This document shows positions 14,513-22,446 of a DNA stretch of 24,757 nucleotides, piece after piece. This stretch comes from an uncultured beta proteobacterium. Lineage in GTDB: Bacteria; Pseudomonadota; Gammaproteobacteria; Burkholderiales; SG8-39. The stretch lies in assembly GCA_902826155.1 (NCBI GenBank), contig CADEDU010000084.1, forward strand, positions 8,227 to 32,983, written 5' to 3'. The notes under the pieces are model-generated. The model saw only the letters and a list, made by a program, of their open reading frames with translations, ran no database searches and was not told where the DNA came from. Numbering within the stretch: the stretch's first letter is position 1; each line of letters starts with the position of its first letter. Position numbers and translations under genes: made by a program.

Positions 14513-15412
14513 GTGATAGCCGTGCGCATGTGCGAGAGCGTAAGAACGGTGGTGTACACACCGTTCTATCTGTGCCTGGCCGGCGGCTTCTTCGCGCGCG
14601 AAGGGCTGGCGATCGAACACGTGCTCGCCCCGCAAGGGCCGCTCGCCTCGCAATGGGTGAGCGAGGGCAAGATGGATTTCGCCTGGGGCGGGCCGATGCG
14701 CGTGATGATGTACCACGACGCCGATCCCGCCAGCGCACTCCTGTGCGTCGGCCAGGTCGTGGCGCGCGATCCGTTCCTGCTCATCGGACGCACCCCCAAC
14801 GTCGCGTTCAACTGGCGCGATCTGCGCGGACCGCGTATCGCCGTGGCCACCGACGTGCCCACCTCGTGGATGACGTTCCAGGACGATCTGCAACGCGCCG
14901 GCATCGACCCGGCTTCGCTCAATCGCGCCCCCGATCGGCCGATGGCGCAGCAGGTCGCGGCGTTCTCGCGCGGCGAGATCGACGTGGTGCAGGTGCTCGA
15001 ACCATACGGCGACCAGTTGGTGCAGGCGGGGCTTGGCCACTTGTGGCATCGCTTCTCGCAGCGCGGCGACATCGGCTACACCACGTTCATCACCACGCGC
15101 GCGTTCGCCAATGACCAGCGTGATGCCTGCCGGCGCCTGATGCGAGGATTGGCCGCGGGCCAGTCGGCGCTGCACACCTGGTCGGCCGAGGCGGTGGCCG
15201 AATCGATCGCGAGCTACTTCCAGGACCAGACCGTCGGCACGCTCACGCGCATCATCGAGGGCTATCGCGGTGCGGGCGTGTGGGCACGGTCGCCCGAGCT
15301 GCCGCTGGCTGCGTTCGTGCGGTTGAAAGCCGCGCTCGTGTCGGGCGGGCACATCCATCGAGACATTCCGTACGAGCGGGTGGTCGATGCCGAGCTGAGT
15401 GCGGGCGTCTGA
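14513..15412 (+). CDS. NMT1/THI5-like binding-protein fold, no signal peptide (second copy)
   Basis: A 299-residue relative of the protein at 13366-14277: VRTVVYTPFYLCLAGGFF, then AREGLAIEHVLAPQG, SEGKMDFAWGGPMRVM, DLRGPRIAVATDVPTSW, and EIDVVQVLEPYGDQLVQAG. It too starts at the first strand of the fold with no export signal. The GTG at 14513 has a GGAA 6 nt upstream; an ATG at 14528 is an equally possible start with no clear ribosome site. The overall organisation resembles SsuA/TauA-like receptors, but no permease or ATPase is nearby. Downstream (76 bp) lies a 2-oxoglutarate-dependent oxygenase, so the protein may bind the same compound inside the cell, or act as an enzyme or regulator built on this fold. 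A striking dyad lies inside its first codons. Confidence 0.86.
   Translation: MIAVRMCESVRTVVYTPFYLCLAGGFFAREGLAIEHVLAPQGPLASQWVSEGKMDFAWGGPMRVMMYHDADPASALLCVGQVVARDPFLLIGRTPNVAFNWRDLRGPRIAVATDVPTSWMTFQDDLQRAGIDPASLNRAPDRPMAQQVAAFSRGEIDVVQVLEPYGDQLVQAGLGHLWHRFSQRGDIGYTTFITTRAFANDQRDACRRLMRGLAAGQSALHTWSAEAVAESIASYFQDQTVGTLTRIIEGYRGAGVWARSPELPLAAFVRLKAALVSGGHIHRDIPYERVVDAELSAGV
14543..14567. promoter_or_regulatory. Interrupted 25-bp dyad inside the 5' coding end
   Basis: Outer arms AGAACGGT (14543-14550) and ACCGTTCT (14560-14567) are perfect reverse complements. Between them lies the perfect 8-bp palindrome GTGTACAC (14552-14559) plus one extra G (14551). The right arm read on the minus strand gives AACGGTGTGT, sharing AACGGTGT with the dyad at 14304-14314. 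It covers codons 11-19 counted from the GTG at 14513. It could be a regulator site or an RNA hairpin near the start codon. Confidence 0.5.
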
Positions 15413-15488
15413 GTCGAGCGGCGGCATCGGCGAGAGCACACCAACGAGCGATGCGGCGAACCGCGCGGTGAACAGAACGGAGCAGGGC

Positions 15489-16496
15489 ATGAGCGAGCGA
15501 ACGATGCAACTGGCGGCAAGCGCGATCCCGACCATCGATCTGGCGCTCTTCGCTTCGGGCTCGGCGGCTGAACGCGAAGCCACCGCGCGGCTCGTCGATG
15601 AGACCTGCCGGCAGGTCGGCTTTCTGGTGGTGACCGGTCACGGCATGCCGCGCGAACTGCTCACCCGCATGGTGGCGCAGTGCCTGGCGTTCTTCGATCT
15701 GCCGCACGCGCGCAAGCAGCGCTTTCATCCGAGCGGCCCGGCACGCCAGCGCGGCTATCACGGCGTGGCCACGCGCGGGCTGGGCAAGACGCTCGATGCC
15801 GACACGCCGCCCGATCTGCGCGAATCGATCTTCCTCGGACCGGTCGATGACCATCGCGCGACCTTCGCGCATCTGCCCGAGGCCGCGTTGCAGTACGCGC
15901 CCAACCTGCTGCCCGACGAGCCGGGCGGCTTCGATCGCACGTTGGTCGAGTTCTATCGCGCGTTCGAGGCGGTGGCCGCGCAGATGTTTCGCCTGTTCGC
16001 GGCCGCGCTGCATCTGCCCGACGATTACTTCGACGGTCTGATGAAGCGACACTTCAGTGTCATGGGCGTCCATCACTATCCGCCACTGGAGGCACCGCCG
16101 CTGCCGGGGCAGTTGCGCTGCGGTGCGCATACCGACTACGGCGCGATGACGATTCTGGCCATTACCGATGGCATCGGCGGGCTCGAAGCGCAATTGCCCG
16201 ATGGCCGCTGGGCGGCGGTGGCGCCACAGCCGGGGCAACTCGTCGTCAATCTCGGCGACATGCTCGCGCGCTGGACCAACGATCGATGGGCCTCGACCTT
16301 GCATCGCGTGGCCAATCCGCCCGATGTGGCACTCGCGCAGAGCCGGCGCCTGTCGCTGGGCATGTTCGTGCATCCGGACTACGATGCGCCGGTTCGCTGC
16401 ATGCCCAGTTGCCTCGAACCCGGCGAGGCGCCGCACTATCCGCCGATCACCGCCGGCGAACATATCGCGCTCAAGATCGCCAAGAGTCATCGGTGA
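15489..16496 (+). CDS. 2-oxoglutarate/Fe(II)-dependent oxygenase, isopenicillin N synthase-like
   Basis: A 335-residue cytoplasmic oxygenase of the isopenicillin N synthase-like family. The N-terminal DIOX_N-type part shows IPTIDLALF, then CRQVGFLVVTGHGMP and FFDLPHARKQRF. The double-stranded beta-helix core carries the iron ligands His214 and Asp216 (AHTDYGAMTIL) and His272 (STLHRV). Arg287-x-Ser289 (RLSLGMF) would bind the 2-oxoglutarate carboxylate. Family members couple oxidation of a small molecule (hydroxylation, ring closure or desaturation) to oxidation of 2-oxoglutarate. The ATG at 15489 has GGAG about 7 nt upstream. Its TGA overlaps the GTG start of the EamA exporter (GTGA), implying translational coupling and a shared substrate pathway. 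The substrate is unknown. Confidence 0.94.
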   Translation: MSERTMQLAASAIPTIDLALFASGSAAEREATARLVDETCRQVGFLVVTGHGMPRELLTRMVAQCLAFFDLPHARKQRFHPSGPARQRGYHGVATRGLGKTLDADTPPDLRESIFLGPVDDHRATFAHLPEAALQYAPNLLPDEPGGFDRTLVEFYRAFEAVAAQMFRLFAAALHLPDDYFDGLMKRHFSVMGVHHYPPLEAPPLPGQLRCGAHTDYGAMTILAITDGIGGLEAQLPDGRWAAVAPQPGQLVVNLGDMLARWTNDRWASTLHRVANPPDVALAQSRRLSLGMFVHPDYDAPVRCMPSCLEPGEAPHYPPITAGEHIALKIAKSHR

Positions 16497-17392
16497 GCTT
16501 GCCGCACAAGCACCTCGACGGCTTTGCCGTCGGGACGATGCTGATCCTGTGCGTCATCTGGGGCTTCAATCACGTCGCGGCAAAACTCGCGGCGCCGGGG
16601 GTGTCGTACGTGATGCAGGCGGGCATCCGCTCGATTGTCGCCGCGCTGCTAGTGCTGGGTTGGGCGCGTTACCGCGGCATTGCGCTATGGAACCGTGACG
16701 GATCCCTTCGGCCCGGATTGTTTGCCGGCGCGCTGTTCGCGATCGAGTTCTTCTTCATCTTCGCCGGGCTTGCGCACACCACCGCCGCACGCATGGCGGT
16801 GTTCGTCTATCTCGCACCGTGCGTAACGGCCATCGGTCTGGCGTGGCTGGTGCCCAGCGAACGGCTCACACCGATCCAGACGCTGGGCGTCGTGCTCGGA
16901 TTCGCGGGCATCGCCGTGGCGTTCGCCGACGGGTTGCTCGCGCCATCCGCAGAAAGCACCTGGTTAGGCGACGCGCTCGGTGCGCTGGCTGGTGTGTTCT
17001 GGGGCGCGACCACGGTGGCGGTGCGCGCCACGCGATTGGCGGCCACCAGCGCAACCAAGACGCTGCTGTATCAACTGGGCATGGCCGGGGCGACGCTGCC
17101 GATCGTGTCGGTGCTGATGGGTGAGAGCGGCATCACCACGAGCGCGCTCACGCCGGTCGTGCTCGGCAGCCTCGTCTACCAGATCGTCGTCATCGCGTTC
17201 GTGACGCTGCTGATCTGGTTCTGGCTGCTCACACGTTATTCCGCGTCCAAACTATCGGTGTTGTCGTTTCTGGCGCCGCTGTTCGGCGTGCTCGCCGGGG
17301 CGCTCGTGCTCGGTGAGCCGATCTCCTCGACCTTTGCCAGCGGCGCGATGCTGGTCGGCCTGGGGATCGCGCTGGTGAACGTGCGGCGCTAG
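16493..17392 (+). CDS. EamA/DMT family transporter
   Basis: A 299-residue inner-membrane protein with about ten hydrophobic helices in two EamA repeats (about residues 12-145 and 160-297). Family marks include ILCVIWGFNHVAAKLA in the first half, LAWLVPSERLTPIQTLGVVLGFAGIAVA at its end, and FLAPLFGVLAGALVLGEPIS in the second. Members export amino acids or metabolites. The GTG start overlaps the oxygenase TGA by 2 nt (GTGA), with an AAGAG stretch about 6-9 nt upstream. The frame is open to 16286, but that part lies within the oxygenase. Co-translation with the oxygenase suggests that it moves the oxygenase's product or a toxic intermediate. It converges tightly (11 bp) on the flavin oxidoreductase gene. 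Confidence 0.92.
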   Translation: MSLPHKHLDGFAVGTMLILCVIWGFNHVAAKLAAPGVSYVMQAGIRSIVAALLVLGWARYRGIALWNRDGSLRPGLFAGALFAIEFFFIFAGLAHTTAARMAVFVYLAPCVTAIGLAWLVPSERLTPIQTLGVVLGFAGIAVAFADGLLAPSAESTWLGDALGALAGVFWGATTVAVRATRLAATSATKTLLYQLGMAGATLPIVSVLMGESGITTSALTPVVLGSLVYQIVVIAFVTLLIWFWLLTRYSASKLSVLSFLAPLFGVLAGALVLGEPISSTFASGAMLVGLGIALVNVRR

Positions 17393-17403
17393 CGCACCGC
17401 ACG

Positions 17404-18459
17404 TCAGGCGAACGCCGGCATCACCTTCTCGGCGAACAGGTTCAGCGTGCGGAACGCGTCCTCGTCGCTGGAGCCACCGAAGTTGATCTGCATCGACGGC
17501 TCGATCGCGCCGAACGCGGCCTCGCAGCGGCGGACCTGCTCGATCACATCGTCGGGCGTGCCGACGAACGCGGCGTTGTTGGCAATGATCGAATCGGGCG
17601 TCGATGCCTTGATGCCGGCCACCAGCTTGTCGTAGCCGACGTATTGCGACGAGCTCTTGCCTTGCCAGGACGTGACCGCGTCGGTGAACGTCTCGAGGTA
17701 CTTGTGCATGATGCGTTCGTAGCCGGCGCGTGCCTTGGCGCGCGTTTCGGCCACGCAGCAGAACTGCGCGACCTGGATCTTCTCCTTGCCGGCGCCGTGT
17801 CCCGACTCGGCCCACACGCGCCGATAGGTCTTCACGTATTCCTCCAGCGCGCCGGGTTTGCCGGCATACGGGACGATCATCACGTTGAAGCCGTTCTTGG
17901 CGGCGTAGACGAACGATTCCTCCGACGAGATCGCCGCGATCCAGATCGGCGGATGCGGCTGCTGCACCGTGCGCGGCATCAGGTGCACGTCGTCCAGTTT
18001 CCAGTACTTGCCCGGGTGGGTGACGCTCTGCTCGGTCCACAGCCGCTTGATGATCGCGATGCCTTCCTCGAAGCGGCCGCGGCTCTCCTCCATCGGCACG
18101 CCGTAGACCTCGAACTCCTTGGGCAGGAACGCGCGTCCGAACCCGGCCTCCAGCCGCCCATTGCTCATGTTGTCGAGCATGGCCAGATCGCCGCCCAGAT
18201 GCGCCGGATGATGAAACGCCGGAATCACCGCACCGGTGACCAGCCGGATGCGTTTGGTGCGCGCGGCGATCGCTGAGAGGAACACCACCGGATTCGGTGA
18301 ATGGCCGCCGTAGTCGTAGAACGAGTGCTCGACGGTCTTGATCGAATTGAAGCCGAGCAGATCGGCCCGCTCGGCCAGACGCAGGCATTGGTCGTAGTAG
18401 GCGGCGGTCGTGCTGTCGGAGGGACGGAACGACGGGAAAAAATTGATGCCGAATTTCAT
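17404..18459 (-). CDS. Luciferase-like (LLM class) flavin-dependent oxidoreductase
   Basis: A 351-residue TIM-barrel enzyme of the bacterial luciferase-like monooxygenase family. Visible marks are the N-terminal MKFGINFFPSFRP strand, FNSIKTVEHSFYDYGG, the IRLVTGAVIPAFHHPAHLGGDLA segment with LDNMSNGRLEAGFGRAFLP that shapes the flavin site, and the later PPIWIAAISSEES. Members use reduced FMN (supplied by a separate reductase) or F420 to oxidise organic compounds, including desulfonation and ring or C-S bond cleavage; FMN is expected here. A GAGG site lies 8 nt before the ATG at 18459. It stands alone on its strand, convergent with the EamA exporter and divergent (122 bp) from the FAD dehydrogenase. 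The substrate is unknown. Confidence 0.93.
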   Translation of the reverse strand: MKFGINFFPSFRPSDSTTAAYYDQCLRLAERADLLGFNSIKTVEHSFYDYGGHSPNPVVFLSAIAARTKRIRLVTGAVIPAFHHPAHLGGDLAMLDNMSNGRLEAGFGRAFLPKEFEVYGVPMEESRGRFEEGIAIIKRLWTEQSVTHPGKYWKLDDVHLMPRTVQQPHPPIWIAAISSEESFVYAAKNGFNVMIVPYAGKPGALEEYVKTYRRVWAESGHGAGKEKIQVAQFCCVAETRAKARAGYERIMHKYLETFTDAVTSWQGKSSSQYVGYDKLVAGIKASTPDSIIANNAAFVGTPDDVIEQVRRCEAAFGAIEPSMQINFGGSSDEDAFRTLNLFAEKVMPAFA

Positions 18460-18549
18460 GCCGAGCCTCGCGAGTGGATGGATCGTTCGTTGCGCTGCCG
18501 ATTCTACCGGCCACGATCGCTATCGGGTCACAGGCTCATGGGCTACAGT

Positions 18550-18573
18550 AGGGTGCATGCAAAACGCAACCCT
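18550..18573 (+). other. Leader hairpin just before the FAD dehydrogenase start
   Basis: AGGGTGC (18550-18556) can pair with GCAACCCT (18566-18573), giving seven base pairs with one bulged A and a nine-base loop. It ends 8 nt before the ATG at 18582, in the place where a ribosome site should be; none is visible. It could influence translation of the gene, or be chance. Confidence 0.3.
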
Positions 18574-18581
18574 CTGATGCG

Positions 18582-19949
18582 ATGACTCCACCCACCGATC
18601 CCATCATCGTCGCGGGTGCCGGGGCCGCCGGCATGATGGCTGCGCTGGTCGCCGCCCATCGCGGCGCGCGCGTCGTGCTGCTCGATCGTGATCTCGCCGG
18701 CCCGTCCAATCTTCGGGTGAGCGGCGGACTGTTCCCGGCGGCGGGCACGCGCTATCAACGCAGCGCCGGCATCGACGATCGACCTGCGTTGTTCGCGAGC
18801 GACATTCGCACGATGGGCGCCGGCGCGGTGAACGAGCGCATCGTCGATGCATTGGCGGAGCGCTCGGCCGACGCGGTGCACTTTCTTGCCGATACCGTCG
18901 GGCTCGAGATTCACGTGATGGCCAACATCACCGCGCCAGGCCACAGCGTGCCGCGTCTGCATGCCACGCCGCTGGAGAGCGGACGCGAACTGCTTGCGCT
19001 CATGCGCGCGGCGGTCGAAGCGCAGGCCGCGATCCGCGTGATCGATCGGGCCGAAGTGAGCGGCTTGCTTACCGAGGGCAGCGGTGCGCAAGTTCGCGTG
19101 ACCGGCGTCGAAGCGAAGGTGGCGGGTGCGGTACAAAGAATTTCCGGGCGCGCCGTACTGCTCGCATGCGGTGGATTCGCCGCCAACGCGCGCCTGCTCG
19201 CCGAGTTCATTCCCGAGATGGCGCACGCGCTGCACATCGGCGCCGGTCCGAACGACGGTTGTGCGATCGATTGGGCGCGCTCGCTCGGTGCGCAGGTGGC
19301 GCTGATGGCCGGCTATCAGGGGCAGGGCCATGTAAATCCCGGCAAAGGCACGCGGCTGGGCATGGCGCTGCCGCCGCTGGGCGCATTCATGGTCAATCGC
19401 GAAGGGCGGCGTTTCGTGAACGAAGACGTCGGCCCCTCGGCGCTCGCTGCGCATGTGCTGGCGCAACCGGGCGGCGTTGCGCTCGAAGTGTTCGATCAGC
19501 GCATCTTCGACATCGTCATGAAGCAGGGGCCGGTGCGCGACGCGTGGAATGCGGGCGCCATCATCGCGGCGGCCGACATGCCGAGCATTGCGCTGGCCGC
19601 AGGCGTGCCGCACGAGGCATTGATGGCAACGTTCGATGCGGCGGCTCGTTGCGCGCGCGGCGAAATGCGCGATCCGCTCGGTCGCGCGAAGTTCCTCGCG
19701 CCGCTGGCGCCGCCCTTCTATGCGTCGTGGGTGACGGGCGCGCTCGCACACACGCAAGGCGGGTTGGATGTCGATGCGCAGGCGCGCGTGCTGCGCGCTG
19801 AGGGCACGCCGATCGCGGGTCTGTACGCCGCCGGCGGCACCGCGGCGGGCCTGTCAGGACGCGGTGGCGACGGCTACCTGCCCGGCAACGGTCTGGGGCA
19901 GTGTTTCCCGCTCGGGTTGATCGCGGGCGAGGGGATGGCGGGAGGGTGA
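18582..19949 (+). CDS. FAD-dependent dehydrogenase, fumarate reductase flavoprotein-like
   Basis: A 455-residue flavoprotein of the fumarate reductase/succinate dehydrogenase flavoprotein and 3-ketosteroid dehydrogenase superfamily. It has the FAD-binding GAGAAG loop (residues 12-17), Asp35 at the end of the second strand, an SNLRVSGGLFPAAGT segment after it, and VLLACGGFAANARLL in the middle. Near the end come HTQGGLDVD (His390) and GGTAAGLSGRGGDGYLPGNGLGQC, the C-terminal FAD motif. Such enzymes reduce or desaturate C=C bonds next to a carbonyl or carboxylate. It has no signal peptide, haem motif or FMN domain, so it should be cytoplasmic with an unknown electron partner. Tricarballylate or steroid dehydrogenases are relatives to consider. 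It is divergent from the LLM oxidoreductase and converges on the TRAP operon. Confidence 0.92.
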   Translation: MTPPTDPIIVAGAGAAGMMAALVAAHRGARVVLLDRDLAGPSNLRVSGGLFPAAGTRYQRSAGIDDRPALFASDIRTMGAGAVNERIVDALAERSADAVHFLADTVGLEIHVMANITAPGHSVPRLHATPLESGRELLALMRAAVEAQAAIRVIDRAEVSGLLTEGSGAQVRVTGVEAKVAGAVQRISGRAVLLACGGFAANARLLAEFIPEMAHALHIGAGPNDGCAIDWARSLGAQVALMAGYQGQGHVNPGKGTRLGMALPPLGAFMVNREGRRFVNEDVGPSALAAHVLAQPGGVALEVFDQRIFDIVMKQGPVRDAWNAGAIIAAADMPSIALAAGVPHEALMATFDAAARCARGEMRDPLGRAKFLAPLAPPFYASWVTGALAHTQGGLDVDAQARVLRAEGTPIAGLYAAGGTAAGLSGRGGDGYLPGNGLGQCFPLGLIAGEGMAGG

Positions 19950-19956
19950 GTCAGAG

Positions 19957-19971
19957 GCGCAACGATTGCGC
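19957..19971. terminator. Possible bidirectional terminator hairpin
   Basis: GCGCAA-CGA-TTGCGC is a perfect 6-bp stem with a three-base loop in the 33-bp gap between two convergent genes. On the plus strand it is followed by GTCTT, on the minus strand by only a short mixed sequence, so the U-tract is poor. The position supports a terminator more than the sequence does. Confidence 0.35.
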
Positions 19972-19982
19972 GTCTTGGCCGC

Positions 19983-21029
19983 TTAGCGCTTGCGCGTCTC
20001 CACTGATTTTTCGGCCATGTCGACGAGATCCTTGCCGATGTCGGCCTTCCAGCGCGCATAGACGCGCCGCGTGGCGATCACGAACTTCTCGCGTTCCGGC
20101 GGCGTGAGCTGCGTGATCTTCACGCCGAACCCTTCGATCGTTTTGAGCAACGGCTTGCCGGCCTCGACCAGCCCTTCACGCGCGACACCGATCTCCCACT
20201 GACCGGCTTCGATCGCGGCCTTGCGCACGATCTCGCGATCTTCGGGCGTCCATGAATTCCACACTTCGCGATTGATCACGAAGATCAGCGGATCGGCGAC
20301 ATAGCCCCACATCGTCACGAACTTCTGGCCGACGGTGTGCAGCTTGGCGGCGGTGAAGATCGATGCGGGATTCTCTTGCCCGTCGACCGCGCCGGAGGCG
20401 AGTGCCGGCTGCGCATCGGCCCAGCTCATCTGCACCGGATTGGCACCCAGCGCCGTCATCGTGTCGAGAAACAGCGGCGAGCCGACCACGCGCAGCTTCA
20501 GGCCCTTCATGTCATCGGGCGAGCGGATCTCGCGCTTGGAGTTGGTCACTTCGCGAAAGCCGTTCTCACCCCAGGCGAGCGGCACCACGCCCTGCTTCTC
20601 CAGGATCTTGAAGATCTCCTGGCCCACCGGCCCCTTGGTGAGTGCGTCCATCGCCGAGTAGTCGGGCATCAGGAAGGGCAGCGAAAAAAGATTCAGTTGC
20701 TTGATCTGCGGCGACCAGTTGATGGTCGAGCCGATCGCCATGTCGATCACGCCCTGGCGGATCGCGGTGAATTCGCGCGTCTGATCGCCGCCCACCAGCG
20801 ACACGCCCGGATACATCTTGATGTTGATGCGGCCGTTGGTGCGTTGCTTCACCAGCTCGATCCAGCGCTCGCCGCCCTTGCCCCACGGGAACGCGGTGCC
20901 GACGACGGTGGAAAGTTTGTATTCGTCCTTGTATTTCGTTTGCGCGGTGACAGGCGTGACGGTACCGAGCGACAGCGCGACGAGCGCGGCGCTGACGACT
21001 TGCAGTGTGGTGCGGCGGGTGATGCGCAT
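19983..21029 (-). CDS. TRAP transporter binding protein, DctP family
   Basis: A 348-residue periplasmic binding protein. The signal peptide MRITRRTTLQVVSAALVALS ends near VTA before QTKYKDEY; the TRRTTLQ stretch resembles a twin-arginine signal, so Tat export is possible. DctP marks are LSTVVGTAFPWGKGGERWIELVK, INIKMYPGVSLVGGD, and the ligand-binding region GLKLRVVGSPLFLDTMTALGANP, followed by SWADAQPALASGAVDGQENP. The Arg in LRVVGSP is the one that usually pairs with the substrate carboxylate. It delivers its ligand to the DctQ/DctM membrane part encoded upstream. The start at 21029 has a GAGG about 11 nt away. A 118-bp gap separates it from the dctM stop, wider than elsewhere in the operon, so it may have its own promoter or higher expression. 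Confidence 0.94.
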   Translation of the reverse strand: MRITRRTTLQVVSAALVALSLGTVTPVTAQTKYKDEYKLSTVVGTAFPWGKGGERWIELVKQRTNGRINIKMYPGVSLVGGDQTREFTAIRQGVIDMAIGSTINWSPQIKQLNLFSLPFLMPDYSAMDALTKGPVGQEIFKILEKQGVVPLAWGENGFREVTNSKREIRSPDDMKGLKLRVVGSPLFLDTMTALGANPVQMSWADAQPALASGAVDGQENPASIFTAAKLHTVGQKFVTMWGYVADPLIFVINREVWNSWTPEDREIVRKAAIEAGQWEIGVAREGLVEAGKPLLKTIEGFGVKITQLTPPEREKFVIATRRVYARWKADIGKDLVDMAEKSVETRKR

Positions 21030-21147
21030 GATGGCGGGGACCTCGTGGTGATCGATCAAGACAAAAGAATCGGGGCGCGATGTTAGCAGCCGATCCGGCC
21101 CGGGCGTTGATCTGCGGCAAGGGCGCGCGGGCGGCGTCGGTTCCCGG

Positions 21148-22446
21148 TCAGTAGCCGAGCGAGCGCGGCAGCCATAGCGCCAGTTCCGGCCAGGCGATGA
21201 CCGCGATCGTCGCCAACAGCATCGCCACGACCAACCACAGGACCCACGGGACCGTCTCTTCCATGCGCACATGCGCGATGCGGCACGAGACCATCAGGTT
21301 GACGGCCATCGGCGGGGTGAACTGGCCGACCGCGACCAGCAGGGTCATCACCACGCCGAACCAGACCGGGTCCCACTTGAACGCCTGCACGATCGGCAAG
21401 ACCAGCGGGATGAAGATCAGGAAGATCGATACGCCGTCGAGAAACATGCCGACGACGATGAGGATCAGTATCAACGCGGCGAGCACGCCGTACTCGCCCA
21501 TGCCGGATGCGACCACGGCTTTGGTGAGCGGATCGACGATACCCAGCGTGTTGACCGAGTAGGCGAAGATCGAAGCGAGCGCGACCACCATCAGGATCAC
21601 CGCGGAGAGTTCCGCGGCCTCCTGAAAGATGCCGTACAGATCGCGCCAGCCGATGCTGCGATGGATCACCATGCCGACGAACAGACCGTAGAACACCGCG
21701 ACTACTGCGGCCTCGGTCGGGGTGAACCAGCCCGCTCGCATGCCGCCCAAAATCAGCACCGGTGCGGCCAGTCCCCAGCTTGCCTCCCGCAGCGACGCCC
21801 AGAACGGCGGGCGCGGCTCGTTCGCCTCGGTCTTGCCGAGTCCACGCGCACGCGAGAGCCACACCGCGGCGACCATCAGCGCGAGGCCCGCGAGCACGCC
21901 GGGAATCATCCCCGCGGCGAACAGCGCCGGCACCGACGCACCGGGGACCAGCACGCTGTAGACGATGAACGCGATCGACGGCGGAATCAGGATGTCCGTG
22001 GCCGCCGCCGCACCGACCACCGATGCGCTGAAGGCCGGCGGATAGCCCGCACGCGCCATCGCCGCGATCATCACGCCGCCCACCGCCGCGGCGTTTGCCG
22101 GGCCCGATCCGGAGATGCCGCCCAGCACCATCGCCACCAGAATCGCCACCAGCGGCAGCATGCCCGAGCCGCGCCCCACCAGCGCGATCGCGAAGCGCAC
22201 CATGCGTTCGGCCACGCCGGAGCGATCGAAGATCGAGCCCACCAGCACGAACATCGGCAGCGCGAGCAGCGGGTACTTGGTGAGCGAGGCGTAGAAATTC
22301 TGCGGCGCGGCGAGCAACCCGAAGAACTGCACGTCGAGGTTGGCCGCGGCGATGGCGATGAGCGCGGCCAGTCCGAGCGACACGCCGATCGGCACGCCGG
22401 CCAGCATCAGCACGATGAACACTGCGAACAGCGCGATCGCGATCAT
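21148..22446 (-). CDS. TRAP transporter large membrane subunit, DctM family
   Basis: A 432-residue inner-membrane protein with about 11-13 hydrophobic helices: the ion-driven transport subunit of a TRAP system. Family marks include VFIVLMLAGVPIGVSLGLAA at the start, MVLGGISGSGPANAAAVGGV, DILIPPSIAFIVYSVL, GWFTPTEAAVVAVFYGL, and near the end LLVAVGQFTPPMAVNLMV. It couples Na+ or H+ entry to uptake of the solute bound by DctP. The ATG at 22446 overlaps the dctQ stop as ATGA, so translation is coupled to the small subunit. The open frame extends upstream to 22845 but there it lies inside dctQ and shows no family similarity. Confidence 0.95.
   Translation of the reverse strand: MIAIALFAVFIVLMLAGVPIGVSLGLAALIAIAAANLDVQFFGLLAAPQNFYASLTKYPLLALPMFVLVGSIFDRSGVAERMVRFAIALVGRGSGMLPLVAILVAMVLGGISGSGPANAAAVGGVMIAAMARAGYPPAFSASVVGAAAATDILIPPSIAFIVYSVLVPGASVPALFAAGMIPGVLAGLALMVAAVWLSRARGLGKTEANEPRPPFWASLREASWGLAAPVLILGGMRAGWFTPTEAAVVAVFYGLFVGMVIHRSIGWRDLYGIFQEAAELSAVILMVVALASIFAYSVNTLGIVDPLTKAVVASGMGEYGVLAALILILIVVGMFLDGVSIFLIFIPLVLPIVQAFKWDPVWFGVVMTLLVAVGQFTPPMAVNLMVSCRIAHVRMEETVPWVLWLVVAMLLATIAVIAWPELALWLPRSLGY

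Noticed and set aside
13366..15412. Bacterial Thi5-type HMP-P synthases for thiamin synthesis
   Set aside because: The Cys-rich motif and active-site His/Lys context of Thi5 are not seen, and no other thiamin gene is nearby.
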